DNA of 64,000 nucleotides, from the NCBI GenBank assembly GCA_032358255.1, contig JAULBX010028824.1, positions 62,001 through 126,000 of the forward strand, in the 5' to 3' direction. The DNA is from Heterotrichella gracilis (lineage: Eukaryota > Sar > Xanthophyceae > Tribonematales > Xanthonemataceae). Made by a program: the position numbers and the translations under genes. A model generated the notes under the pieces. It ran no database searches. It saw only the letters and a program-made list of their open reading frames with translations, and was not told the DNA's origin. This document shows, piece after piece, positions 13,175-25,837 of the stretch (position 1 is its first letter; every line of letters starts with the position of its first letter).

Positions 13175-14663
13175 TTACGCGTGCAAGGCTGTTGCTTTGG
13201 CAAGTGCTCTTTGCCTATCATGCTCCAGCTTGGCGCGGTGCTCTCTCAATTTGGTGGGCGAAGCTGGCGTCACCTGGGATGCCATGAGCGCAGGAGCTGC
13301 TGATGCTGGTCGTTGTAACTGTTGCAAGCCCTTGGACGGGCTTGACCGTGCATGACCGGGTGCAGGGTCTCCAAACTTGGCCTTCAGCTGCGCAATTCCT
13401 GAGACAATATCTTGTCTATGACCCAGGGGGCCAATCCCAAGTTCAACCTGTTGCGACACACACCACTGGTGAGGATGGGATGCGGCTACATCTCGTAGCA
13501 CCTATCACAGACATTTCCATGCAGGAAAATTGCACAGGATGCTGCCGTACTGGCCGGTGCACTGTCGTACCTTTAGTTGATGATCTGTCAGCTGGCATAG
13601 CAGCTTGCCAGTGACACAATGATGAAGGAATTTCTTGCGGTACTGCTCCAAGCCAATGTACACAACCCAGTTGCACACTTGCGCCACGGACCAATGTGCA
13701 ACGTGGGTGCTCCACTGCTCCTCGATGCGCTGTGTGAGTTTGGATGCCCTGCCAGTGTGGGCTGACTTTGGCCTGCGATTCTTGCCGCCATTCTGTGGAC
13801 TGTTGGCAGACTCACTTGAGCCGCTGGTGGGCGCAGCTCCATTTGCCACGCACACTGCAATAGCAGACCTTGCTGTCACTTTCCCCACTGTTTTGGTTGT
13901 TGCAGGGGCACCCCCAGTGTGACAAGTCAATGTTGCTGGGAAGTATGCAGAAAGAAACCGTGCAGGCGGAAACACGCTGTGACGCCATGGGACCAAGAGT
14001 GCCTATTTTCACATCTATGCAGTGCCTGTGTTGTGCAAAGTCTGGTTATTGGTATAACCCCTCCACACTCTTGTCTTACCTGCTGAAGGGGAGGGAGGCC
14101 TCCTTTGTCCAGGACTGTGCCGCTCAAGTCGGGGTGCTGGGCGTGAACCCTCGTCAAGTACCCTGCTGCAGCTGCAGGCATACTCCTGTGAAGTCCCGTG
14201 ATCAGCACCTATAGCCAGGGGCTTGCACGCCGCTGTGTTGGCTGTGCCGACCTGCTCACCATCTTCATTGGTATGCTGCTGCAACGGATTGTGCCATATG
14301 CTAGTTGCTCTGTCACCAATATCCTGAGGTGCTGAAATACCGCTTGGCTGCAAGACTTCCTGCCACGGTGCGGCACTGCTGAGCTCTGCAGTAGGCATCG
14401 AGCCGTGGTAGCTAGGCGCTGCACCCTGCTGAACACTGTCATGGGCAGTACTTGAGCTGGCCTTGGGATGGTCTTCAGTGGGTGCACCTGCTCCTGCGCA
14501 AAGCACAACCAGCTGTGATTCTGTATCCAGATCAAATAGCTGTGAAATCTACACATCTTGTGACCTTGAAACCTGCAAAAAGCACCATTCTCACATGCCA
14601 GACAAGGTTATACCCACCATCATCACTCCAGTCTTCGGAATACTCTTCACCTCCGTAGCCCAT
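13175..14663 (-). CDS. SAM (sterile alpha motif) domain protein, function unknown
   Basis: Minus-strand exons 14663-14595, 14539-14080, 13935-13571 and 13447-13175 give 388 aa in frame. The N-terminus is acidic (MGYGGEEYSEDWSDD). Exon 2 is a disordered, Ser/Pro/Gln-rich stretch. A SAM domain spans the last intron: HWSVAQVCNWVVYIGLEQY with KFLHHCVTGKLLCQL in exon 3, then VELGIGPLGHRQDIVSGI in exon 4, matching the W-x2-V...L-G-I-x3-G-H-R-x-x-I pattern of the fold. A basic helical tail follows (REHRAKLEHDRQRALAKA). SAM domains mediate protein-protein or sometimes RNA contacts; no partner can be inferred. The first intron would be only about 55 bp, so exon 1 is less certain than the rest. The gene lies just upstream of, and on the same strand as, the coiled-coil gene. 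Confidence 0.72.
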
Positions 14664-15425
14664 ATCGACGTCTGTTACTGGCAAGTCAAACCACAATGGT
14701 ACTCTAGTGCTAGCAGTTCAGTGCTGGAAGATTTCCGGCTGTACTAGTAATCAGCCCACAGCCAGCAGCAGTGCTCAGTCGGCAGCTGCCTTCCCAGGGA
14801 GCCACCTTGTATGCACCGCAGCTTTCACTGAAGCTCAACTACAACAAATAGAAAAGATCTCTCTCTAGGACGGGGCGCGTGCGTTTGTCGATACGGAAGA
14901 TGTTTAGCCCACGTTTAAGAATGGCCTCCAGCCTAGGCCCAGTTTGCGGTTGCGACTGGCAAGCAGCAACTGATTAGATTATACTAATAACTATAGCCGA
15001 TAAGATCTTTCATAGTCAACGCAAAGTCCCTGATAGGACGTACTGGGGCTAGGTGGGCTAGGTGCAAATTTTCCCGCATGCCGAGGTCAAAAAGTGGGTG
15101 GTTGCTTCCAGCGCCCAAGTCGACCAAGGATGCTGCCTGAACACATATTTCCAACATAGCAAGCAGTACTTGGACTAGACTTTGCAGCGCTTGCGCAACA
15201 GAATACGTTCGCCCATGCATCGAGCCCTCTCCTCCCCTGTGAACATATTCCCCTTGTCCAACGTCCCCGCTCACACCTGAATATAATGCGTCTCGCGCAG
15301 GCAGCCGCCGTGACAAAAGTTTGGGCTTTACAAAGCATGGCGCAGTAGGAAGCAGTCTCCCTTTCTGGACGCTGACGGTGGGCTCAGCTGTTTGTGGTCG
15401 TGCCTCGACCAAAACAACTGCCACG
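14664..15425. other. Divergent intergenic region before RPS18
   Basis: Separates the start of the SAM-domain gene (-) from RPS18 (+), so it probably carries both promoters. Open frames on the minus strand (about 14984-15424) have no recognisable domain and overlap the RPS18 leader. No core promoter motif is clear. Confidence 0.4.
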
Positions 15426-16777
<1,352 letters not shown>

Positions 16778-18220
16778 GCTGTTGCTTATCCACAACATTC
16801 TGTAACTATCTCCTGCCCGCCTGCTCTGCCCCGGGCGCCCAGTACACCACTGCCGTGCGTGCGGATGGTCTCTGATTTTTGCATACCCATGGGAGAGGGA
16901 GATCGCAGCGTTAACATGCCCGTTGCTGAGGTGTGAGCCGCCATTCTCACGATGTTGCGGGCTGCACCTAACCCACTTTCCCGGCAGGAAAGTACTCCGC
17001 CTAAGCTCCGCCCTTGCATAGCACCCACCGCAATCAGGGGTCCATAATGTCATTCTCTTTGCGTAATTTTGTTGCTGGGCTGTAGTTGACCAAGCAGAGA
17101 TCTTTACTCTCAGCAAGATATATGGACTTCACAACGGGTGACTTCAATGTGCTTGGGTTGCTTTGCTGGCAGATGTGATGTGGCCAGGGATCATGCAATA
17201 TGTTGAGCTGCACAGTGCACTTGTGTTTATAGCCTCGAGGGACTCCAGGCACGTAGCTAGCCTAGGGGAGCCCTGACCCTAGGGTAAGGGTAAGCGGCGC
17301 TGGCATGCGCCTGGGCGCTTATTGGGCATCACCCCACAGGCTGGGCCACAGCCGCTGGCGAATTCAATTGCCATCTCCAAGCCTTGGCTGCAATGTGATA
17401 CTTCTTTCCCTCGTCACAGTGTGATTCTGGGCAAGGAAGTCCAGAGGTGACACCAGGTGTGAAATGGTTTGTTACTTCTGGGAGTCCTGGGATCCCCGCA
17501 AAAATGCAGCGTCGCCAGATATCCATATCTCGTGTCGGAGCTGTGAAAGGTGCCAAACTTTCGTTCAGGAGGTACATAGATCACCAATACAATCACCCAA
17601 GCATCACCGATCTTGGTCCTGTCTTGGTTGACATCGAAGCATTGCGTGAGTTGGTGTAGTACTAGTCTTAGTGCTCCAAATTCGCAAGAGAGCTTGAACA
17701 CCGTTGGGCTGAAAGGAAAAGTCGTTTACCGTCTTGGGCAGTTGTCCTACCTGATAAAATCGAAAATACCAGAGAGCGGCAGAGGCGGCAGTGTTGGCTA
17801 TGACGGCCGCGAGGTGAACCTGTACTTCGCTTTTCTTGCCGATGGCATGCATGCATGCATGGGTGTCCCAGTCACGACCGTTGGCAACACAGCCAGCGCA
17901 AATTCCTGAAGGTATAAGCAGGAAATTTATTTTTGTCCAGGTTGGTTGAGGTCAGAAGCCTTGCTGACTCGTCCCGGGCCCGGAGTGAAATTGCACGTCA
18001 CCGGGGCACGCCAGCCTGTATTCCAAGGGCTGGTAAGATGGCACCCACCCACCCAATCACGACAGCACGATGTACTGAGTCCACGCAAGGGTCACCGATC
18101 ATATCCAGCTCTGAGTGCTGTTTCTGGGCAACCTGACCCTGGACCCTAACCCTGTCACTCTGCACATGAATACCCTAATGGATACCCCGCCTGGGCACCC
18201 TGGCGAACAAAATTTGCCTG
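16778..18220. other. Intergenic region between RPS18 and HYDA; possible small minus-strand ORF
   Basis: Holds the RPS18 3' end and the HYDA promoter. An 82-codon minus-strand frame (17852-17604) encodes a short hydrophobic helix (HLAAVIANTAASAALWYF) as in small mitochondrial membrane proteins, but the plus strand over the same bases is also open (17613-17909), so I do not call a gene. A short telomere-like fragment lies near 17277 and another near 18150. Confidence 0.35.
16801..16805 (+). terminator. TGTAA polyadenylation signal candidate, RPS18
   Basis: Exact TGTAA pentamer 24 bp after the RPS18 stop. TGTAA is the typical poly(A) signal in chlorophyte algae; the very short 3' UTR implied here makes it tentative. 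Confidence 0.4.
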
Positions 18221-21200
18221 ATGGCTAGGGTGGTGTCTCCTGTGGTGCGCATTCATGCCACATTGCTCATGCCCACCGCTTCAGGTATCTGCTCCAAGAA
18301 GGTGGCCATCCCTGCGTCAAGGGCTGTGCCTCCAGGACGCACGGGCCTGCAGTTGTGTGCAGCAGCGACTTTGGGCAAAACTGAGGAGAAGGAAGCGCCA
18401 CACTGGCAGCAGTCTCTGAATGAAATAGGTGAGGCATTGCCGCACTCCCTGCAGCTACACTCACGGTGCCTGTCACATGCAGCTGAAACCCTAACCCCTA
18501 AACCCCAAACCCTGACCAGTTGTGTGCTTGTAAGCAACCAACCACCCCGTTGTTTCTCCCTGCACAGCGGAGGGGTCCAAGGTGTGCGTGGCTGTGACCG
18601 CACCAGCTGTGCGGGTATCCATTGGCGAGGAGTTTGGTATACCCCGCGGCACTGTGTGCACAGGAAAGCTCGTGGCTGCGCTGCGAAGGCTCGGATACAA
18701 ATACGTGTTTGGTGAGTGGACTGTCTGAGGTGTAACATATACAATGCACCGTCCATGCAGCCCGGCATTTTCAACCATGAATCTAGATTGCTATCTGCTT
18801 AGAAACAAACGCACCTATCACGCAAACGATCCAATCCGCCAATGCTGGAGGTATTTTGGGTGTATTTGCGCATGGATCCACGGTCGATGGTCTCACATAA
18901 CTGCCATTAATTGGTGGCAGCATTGCTTAGTGAGTCCAATGGCTCGCCAAATATCTGTCGGTATTAATACAATTCCCAAGCTGCTGGTTGTGCATGTGAA
19001 GAAGTCATGGTCCAATTTGATGTCACCTGGTTGTTGTTAGGGCAAGGTGTAAATGTGCTTACTTGTAAATTCATTTCTGTCCTTGTTGCCCAGATGTCGT
19101 ACTGGCGGCAGACCTGACCATCATGGAGGAAGGGTACGAGCTGCTGGACCGACTGGAGGCCGTCCTGTCTGGCCGATCAGATGCCAAGCCCCTCCCGATG
19201 TTCACATCCTGCTGCCCTGGCTGGATCATGATGCTGGAGCAGAAGTACCCTGAGATGATCCCCCACATCAGCACCTGCAAAAGCCCCCAGATGATGTTGG
19301 GGGCTGTCATCAAGAACTACTTTGCCAAGAACATTCACAAAAGGGCAGATGAAGTGAGCGTGACCTCCTTCATGCCATGTGTGAGGAAGCAAGGCGAGGC
19401 AGACAGGCCTTGGTTCAACACGACTGGACGCGCGAGGTAAGCACACAATTTTTATAACCCACATCATCTATAAAAAAATTAATAAATATGGCGCAAGCAA
19501 GCCACACACACCGGAACGATACCGATGGAGTCCGCAGTGAAAAAATCATGGTGGCACATGTTCATCAATGTTTTTTTTTGACATTTAAGTACTTACATGT
19601 ACCTGTGTAGGGATATTGAACATGTTGTCACAACCAAAGAGCTTGCAAAGATGATCAAGGATGCTGGGATCGACTTTGCCAACCTGCCTGATGAGGAGTA
19701 TGATAATCCCCTTGGAGTGGGAACCGGTGCAGGGGCCATTTTTGGAACCACTGGCGGAGTAATGGAGGCTGCTCTTAGGTAAGCGCAACCTTTTCCTGAA
19801 TAAAGCATCCCTGCAGACAAGGATGAACACTTGCTCGGTTCCTTAATCGCACTTTAAAAGCGAAATTAAAATATAGACCTGCGGCTGTACTATTAGCAAG
19901 CGACGTTCCATGAAGCGACTGATGTTTGCTCCTTGCCTATCATGTTATTCCTAAAACCTGGCCACGCAGGACCGTGTACGAGGTGGCCAGTGGCGAGCCG
20001 ATGCCCCGCCTGCCGCTGTGTGAGGTGCGGGGTCTTGATGGTGTGCGCGAGGCCAGCGTCACCATCAAGCCAAAGCCTGACAGCGCCCTGGCAGCCCTCC
20101 CTGGTCTGCCTCCAGAAGGCCTTCAGGTGAGTTTAACCAGTAATTACTGCAGTCCATTCCCAAATCTTACACATGCACAGCTTGTATAAGCCACCCACCC
20201 TCACAGCCAGTCACATGCTATCACCACCTGTCACATGCTATCACCACCACTGCCCAATGTGTAGGCTTCAGCTTTAGGGTTTGGGGTTTTATTTCCATTT
20301 TGTGCCAACCGCAGGTGAATGTGGCGGTGGTGCATGGGCTTGGCTGTGCGAAGAAGCTGCTGGAAGAGGTGAAGGCTGGTGAGCGCCAGTACCACTTTGT
20401 GGAGGTGATGGCATGCCCAGGAGGTAAGCAATCGTACCAAGCAAGTGGTTGCCGCCTGGCACCTCATTCAAGCTCTCATATCTGGGCGCAGCTTTGCTTC
20501 TTGTGTTCCTCAACTTTAATGCCAGGCATTTGCACCATAGCAGACTTAGCCTAATTTCTTACACAATATTATAATATTGTTGCATTGTGCACAGTGTGCT
20601 GGTTTGTGCGTGTTAACCGGGGGGTAGAAGGTAACCATTTTTGGTCCCATGCGGCATTTATGCTAGACCAGCAACCTTGTGCAGTGGACAGCGTTTGTGA
20701 CAATGTCCTAGATGTTGACAGAGCTGGTGCTATCGCCAGGGTGCATCGGTGGTGGCGGACAGCCTTTGAGCAAGGACAAGTGCACCCTGCCAGACAGGCA
20801 GGCAGCCTTGTACAGTGTGGATGAGCGGGCGGTGCTGCGAAGATCGCATGACAATCCCGCAGTGCAGGAGATTTATGACAAGTGGCTGGATGCTCCAAAC
20901 AGCCACAAGGTGAGCGAGCATTTGTTGCAACTCAATTACATGGCACAGGGCGTATCTGAAACATTCACATTTGCAAGTTGCCAATGGGACCGATCGGTAG
21001 TGTTTTCTTGAGCTTTGCATTTTGCATTCTTACACACACAGCATTTGGCCGCCGTGTGGTGAGTCGCCACATGCAACTGCTAGTCTTGCTGCGCATTCGA
21101 CCGATTGATGTTTGGCTGCTGCAGGCTCACCAAATTCTGCACACCTTCTACGTGCCGGGTGGGCCAGACAAGTGGCAACCTGTGGAGGCAGTGGTTCCCA

Positions 21201-21337
21201 TCCCTGAAGCGGAGCTGGAGGTGTGCGAAGTGTGTGGGTCCATGCTGGGGGAGGAATGCCTGGCCCCTGCCGACTTCCCTGTCAAGGACTGCGTGGCACC
21301 GGAGGACTTCCCTGTGGACCATCCTGCTGAGAAGTAA
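18221..21337 (+). CDS. HYDA: Chloroplast [FeFe]-hydrogenase, algal HYDA type
   Basis: Monomeric hydrogenase that reduces protons with electrons from ferredoxin in the anoxic chloroplast stroma. Eight exons: 18221-18428, 18568-18711, 19094-19436, 19611-19778, 19970-20126, 20315-20423, 20740-20909 and 21125-21337; 503 aa. The N-terminus is a transit peptide (MARVVSPVVRIHATLLM...). There is no F-cluster ferredoxin domain, as in other green-algal enzymes. All three H-cluster motifs are intact: TSCCPGW (about 155-161), FMPCVRKQGEADR (about 210-222) and EVMACPGGCIGGGGQP (about 371-386, split by intron 6), plus GTTGGVMEAALR. Past the usual end (AHQILHTFYVPGG) there is an unusual tail of about 45 residues with E-V-C-E-V-C, G-E-E-C and K-D-C and two acidic (A)P-(A/E)-D-F-P-V repeats. 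Maturases HYDE/F/G are not in this window. Confidence 0.97.
18486..18513. repeat. Telomere-like CCCTAAA tract in HYDA intron 1
   Basis: About four degenerate CCCTAA(A)-type units lie about 55 bp upstream of the exon 2 acceptor. I see no clear flanking junction duplication here. Confidence 0.75.
20272..20290. repeat. Short TTTAGGG-like tract in HYDA intron 5
   Basis: Two degenerate units just upstream of the exon 6 acceptor. An 18-bp direct repeat containing CACATGCTATCACCAC lies in the same intron near 20210-20250. Confidence 0.6.
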
Positions 21338-23059
21338 GCGCCATGTGCCCGTCAGCCCATGCTGGGTCACCAGCCTGGGTGCGTGCTCATCATGTACAGG
21401 AAGACAAGTGCACCCTGGTGGCCAGGCCCAAGTTAGACAATCAGACATTGCGGTGGATCACCAGGTGACTTGTGCAAGTATGAGAAAGCCGTCGAGGTCT
21501 TTCTTGTGGATTTTTGAGGGTCTAGTGCTGTGCACTGACAGTCTATAAAGTTAGGTAGCATAAGACGACATTTGCGTGTTAATGTGAGGGCGTATAGTAA
21601 ATTATGTAGCTATAGTCAGGGTTTTAGCCATGTTGTTAGTGTGTCATGTTTACCAGTTTGATGGTTGCCATGTATAGGCTGCATGTTCCTTACAGTTGGT
21701 TATTCATTGCCTCGACATCCGACCATGTTTTTGCATGATGCCCATTATATTTTCTCCACTTTGGAAAACGCTTCAAGCGGTTGCCTATACGCCATGTCGC
21801 ACGTTGTGCAAACACGCATAGTCCATACATTGCCACAGTGGATGCACCTGCCTTTCCCTTCTTAGGGACCGGGTTCATGACAGTTTCTTAGGGGCTAGCT
21901 TGCTCAAAGTTTCCTGCAGTGCGCATACTGCACTCATTTTCTTTCAGTATACTTAGCTTATTTTTCACCATGCAATACACATGTATTTGCCACCTGGGTT
22001 GCTAATAAAGGGTATCATTTGTGAAACGGTTTCAGGTTGCTCGGTTTCAGGGTAAGAATCATGACATATAAAAATATGTACAACCTGTAGTGTTCAATTG
22101 TTCTGTGCAGTTCTGTGGTATAATCTATATCTTACATCCATGGGCCTTGCCAGGCATGATGAAAAATGCATCTGGCACAGCAACATTGTTGTCGTCACAG
22201 GACAGAGTACATGTTTGTGCCTGCCATCACTGTAGACAATCGATTTGATCCCATTTATCATCCAAACATCTCCACATCTGTACAAAGCCCTGTCAGACCT
22301 CGCATCAGCGTTGTGCCGTCTCCCTTGCCCTCTCTAAACCACATTGGTGGTTGTGGTTTGCCGCCGTGTGTGGGGGCGTTCTGTTTCTTTCTTTCTTTCT
22401 TTCTCTAATGGCCATGGCGTGGCATGGCGTGGCATGGCGCCAATGTTGTGTTGTACTGGTGGCATGGGACTCTTTGACTGGAAGACAAGCAGTTGTCGTG
22501 GCACAACATTGTCGATTTGGTGTCTGTTGGGCACTGGCACCGTACTACAAGTTGTTAAAGTTGGCCCCCGCTTTTTGCTGACCCATGATACAACCCCTTG
22601 CACATTTACCCCAAGCGCACAGTCATCCAGGGTATTAAACTTTAGTGAAAGCTGGCAACTCTAACCCTTTTGTGTTTTAAACTAGGTCTTCTTCTTGGCA
22701 CTCTCCCTAGGGACTGGTCACCAGTCATGCCTTGCATTCTCGACCAGCAAACACATGCAGCCCCCAGAACATGTATCTCACTGCAACCTATTCACTATCT
22801 GATTGGCTTCATGCTCGTGCTTCCTTGAATTATTTTGTGACAGGTGTTCGCTGACGTGCCTATATGCATGCGATTCCACTCGGCATGCACATATGCATGC
22901 ATGTGGCAAATACGCTCGTCAGCCATATTTGGTGCCCAGGTTGCGTTGATTGCTTTGAAACATACTAAGTTGCTTTAAAACATACTAAACATACTACGTC
23001 AGTAATAGATATCCCAACTATAGCACTGGCTATAAGCCTCTTGTGTTACAGAGAGCAGC
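21338..23059. other. Intergenic region between HYDA and RAD51D, no gene supported
   Basis: About 1.7 kb, AT-rich. It contains a CTTT microsatellite (22385-22406), a short ATGGCGTGGC-type tandem repeat (22410-22440), TGCATGCA palindromes near 22865-22900 and an imperfect tandem repeat of a TTGCTTTRAAACATACTAA unit at about 22950-22995, just before the RAD51D leader. Short open frames do not look like protein. Confidence 0.5.
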
Positions 23060-25051
23060 ATGCCACGAATATCTGAGCTGGGAGTGGTTGATGCAAGGAG
23101 GGCTCAACCCAATGCTTCAAAAGCTGTAACCAGTGAGTTCACCACCCGTCCCATTATCGGCATTATTGCCTGTGTGTGCTGGCCAGTGGCATAGCCTAGG
23201 TTCAGCACCCACTGAATGCTTGTTCAAACCCTAAACCCTAAACCCCACAGAGCTTGCACCTCCCATGCCCCCAAGCTAGCCCCTATGTGCGTGCAGTTGT
23301 AGAGTTTCTGACCAGCAATAGCCTTACATCACCCATACAAAGTGCTGCGGAACTGGATGAGGTAAAGTGGTCTGTTTCTTGAAGCCTGCAGCGTGGCGAC
23401 AACCAAAGGCTTACCACTTACCCTGATGTGTGCAGGAGGAGGAGGCCCTTTTGAACCACATCCAAAAATGCTACGCCCCTCAAATGATGACTGGATCGCA
23501 GCTGTTCACACACTTGAAGCACAATACCCGGCTATTGCCTTCTGGATGTGACAGGTACGCCTCGTGCGGCCTTTCAACCGCATAGATTAGGAACCACGCC
23601 CAATATTCTTAGGACCATGGCTTGATGTTTGCTCTAGTGATGCTTCTGTGGTGCTTTTGCAGTCTGGATGACCTGTTGCGTGGGGGATTGCGTGAGGGGC
23701 AGCACACGGAGCTGGTCGGTGAATCTGGTGTAGGCAAAACGCAGGTCAGTTCCACGGCGTCAGTTCCCAGCAGCATTGCACTTGCACCTACCAAACTCAT
23801 GTCATAGGAAAAATGTGTTACTTGGTATTTGACTCCTTGAAGGGTGAAAAAAGGAATCTATTGCCACGGCAAATGCTGACAGCCGCACTGCATTCTGCAG
23901 CTGTGCATGATGGCGGCTGTCACCACTGCCGCCAGGAAGGAGCATGTGGCGTATATTGACACCAGCAATTGCTTCTCTCCCAGCCGTGTAGCTACAATGT
24001 ACAAATACTTGCAACAGAAGCAGCCACCAGGAACACAAGGGGTAGGCGAGGTCCTGAATGGTGCTGGGCACAGTTCTGCTGCCTGCATGGATGGCATCTG
24101 ATAAGGAGTTGTGGTGGTTATTGTGGCAACCATATTAGCTGCTTACTCCGGGATGGTCTGCAGGGTTTTCCAACCTTGCAGCAGACGCTGGAGCACATCA
24201 CTGTGTATAAAGCCTTTGACGTTCATGTCATGCTGCGGACGTTAGACAAGCTGGCCACTATTGCTGCGGTAAGCATGCTTGTGAGGGCTAATTTGTTGTA
24301 AATCTGATGGAGCAGAGGGATCATAGGTTTGACTTTCAACAGCTTGACTGCTCCATTTTCTCGTTGCATCAGCTTGCATACGTTCGCCAATGCCCCTTCC
24401 AGTAGTTGTATCTGCCATGCAGGGATCGAGCCCCAAGACCCATCTCATCATCATTGATTCGGTCTCAGCAGTGGTCACACCAGTCCTGGGTGGCAATCCA
24501 CAAGGAGAAGGTACATACGTCACTTTATGAAGACGGATTTTTATTTGCAGGCGTGGGTATTGTCATTGTGTGTGCTGCATGGGTGCGAGGCCTGTTAGGT
24601 ACATAGCAACCTGCCGATGATCTTGTGTGCAGGTCACGCACTTATGGCAGCTGTGGGGCGCATGCTGAAGCATCTGGCATTAAAATTTACACTGGCGGTG
24701 CTGTCAACCAATCACAGTGTTGGTGGAGACGGGGAGAGCAAGCCTGCATTGGGAGAGAGTTGGCGCAACCAGCCCCACGTCAGGTATGGTTTTGCAATCC
24801 ACGTGCTGGCCCAGATATTGAGCCAATATCATTACCGTAGTGCAAACGACGGTTGAACCCTCCGTGCATGCCGCGGCACTGGCGACCTAAGCGACCTCAC
24901 AAGTGATGCTTGTTGCAGGTTGCAAGTTTACATGGAAGAAGGAGCAAATAGGCGTGCGACGCTGAAGGCGTGCGCAATCACCCCTGTTGAGCAGTCAGCA
25001 TGGTACACAATCACTGATGCCGGTGCAGCGCCCTGTGCTCCACCACAATGA
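23060..25051 (+). CDS. RAD51D: RAD51 paralogue RAD51D, homologous recombination
   Basis: RecA-fold ATPase of the BCDX2-type complex that assists RAD51 loading at DNA breaks and stalled forks. Nine exons: 23060-23132, 23297-23361, 23436-23554, 23663-23744, 23901-24041, 24164-24268, 24423-24510, 24633-24783 and 24919-25051; 318 aa (human protein 328). It has a small helical N-terminal domain, then LDDLLRGGLREGQHTELV with Walker A GESGVGKT (105-112), YIDTSNCFSPSR, VYKAFDVHVMLRTLDKL, Walker B LIIIDS (203-208) and VVTPVLGGN. The KPALGESWRNQPHVRL segment matches the PALGxSW motif shared by RAD51D proteins, which separates it from RAD51C, XRCC2 and XRCC3. Intron 1 has a telomere-like tract. Its 3' end converges on RPN7. 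Confidence 0.93.
23226..23246. repeat. Telomere-like AAACCCT tract in RAD51D intron 1
   Basis: Three nearly perfect AAACCCT units (the last decays to AAACCCC), 50 bp upstream of the exon 2 acceptor. Confidence 0.8.
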
Positions 25052-25837
25052 CATCGTATGATTGATGCTTTTTCCGAAAGAGCTCTTGCTTGCAGTGGTG
25101 CCGCCTGAGGGCCAAGACAATCTGCATGGCATGCAATTGCAATGAAGAAACCCACTCTGAGGTGCAGGCTCTCATCAATCAACTTTGTGCAGTAGTGATT
25201 CACACACACCTGGCCCTGCTCAGCCTGTGCATGCGATATCATATCATCATCCCTTGATTCAAGCCACTCCAATGTTGTCGCAGTTAACTGTACCTTTATT
25301 AATAATTAAGTAACTTATTCTATTGTAAAATAGTACAACGATCAGCCGCTGTGCTCAAATTCAGTTTACATTATTCATTGATACTTGACAAGTATCATGC
25401 TGTCCAATCCAGGATCAGCATGTTCATACTCCTTGCGCAATCCTGATTTGCACAGACTGAGTGTGTTACTCCCCATTATGGTAGGGCCACTTGCATTGCC
25501 GCATTATGATATCCCAGAGCTGCAATCATCCAGTTGCATTTTCTACACTGTCGGTCAGCAAATCAATGCAACTGTGCAACCACCTGCTCAATCGGGACAC
25601 GAAAATATATACAGGCAGCGCTGGATCCCATTGTTGCATTTGCCCCGCACTCGTGGCACATGTGCTGACCAGGAATCTAGTTGCAGCAAGTCTGCATTGT
25701 TTGTGCAGCAATTACCCGTCCATGGTCTGCTACAACAGGTAAATTCCAATCACACTGTGGCGCTTGCGCAACTGGTACATCAAGCCCTGTCATGATGTGC
25801 CTCCCATGGCAGCGCATTCACCCAGCATCATCAAGCC
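25052..25837. other. Convergent 3' intergenic region RAD51D/RPN7
   Basis: No supported gene. TGTAA occurs at 25324-25328, a possible RAD51D poly(A) signal. The remaining sequence is AT-rich (25290-25380), then mixed with short open frames only. Confidence 0.45.

Noticed and set aside
17604-17909. Small membrane protein on the minus strand, or a 98-codon protein on the plus strand
   Set aside because: Both strands are open over the same bases and neither matches a family, so I noted the region without calling a gene.
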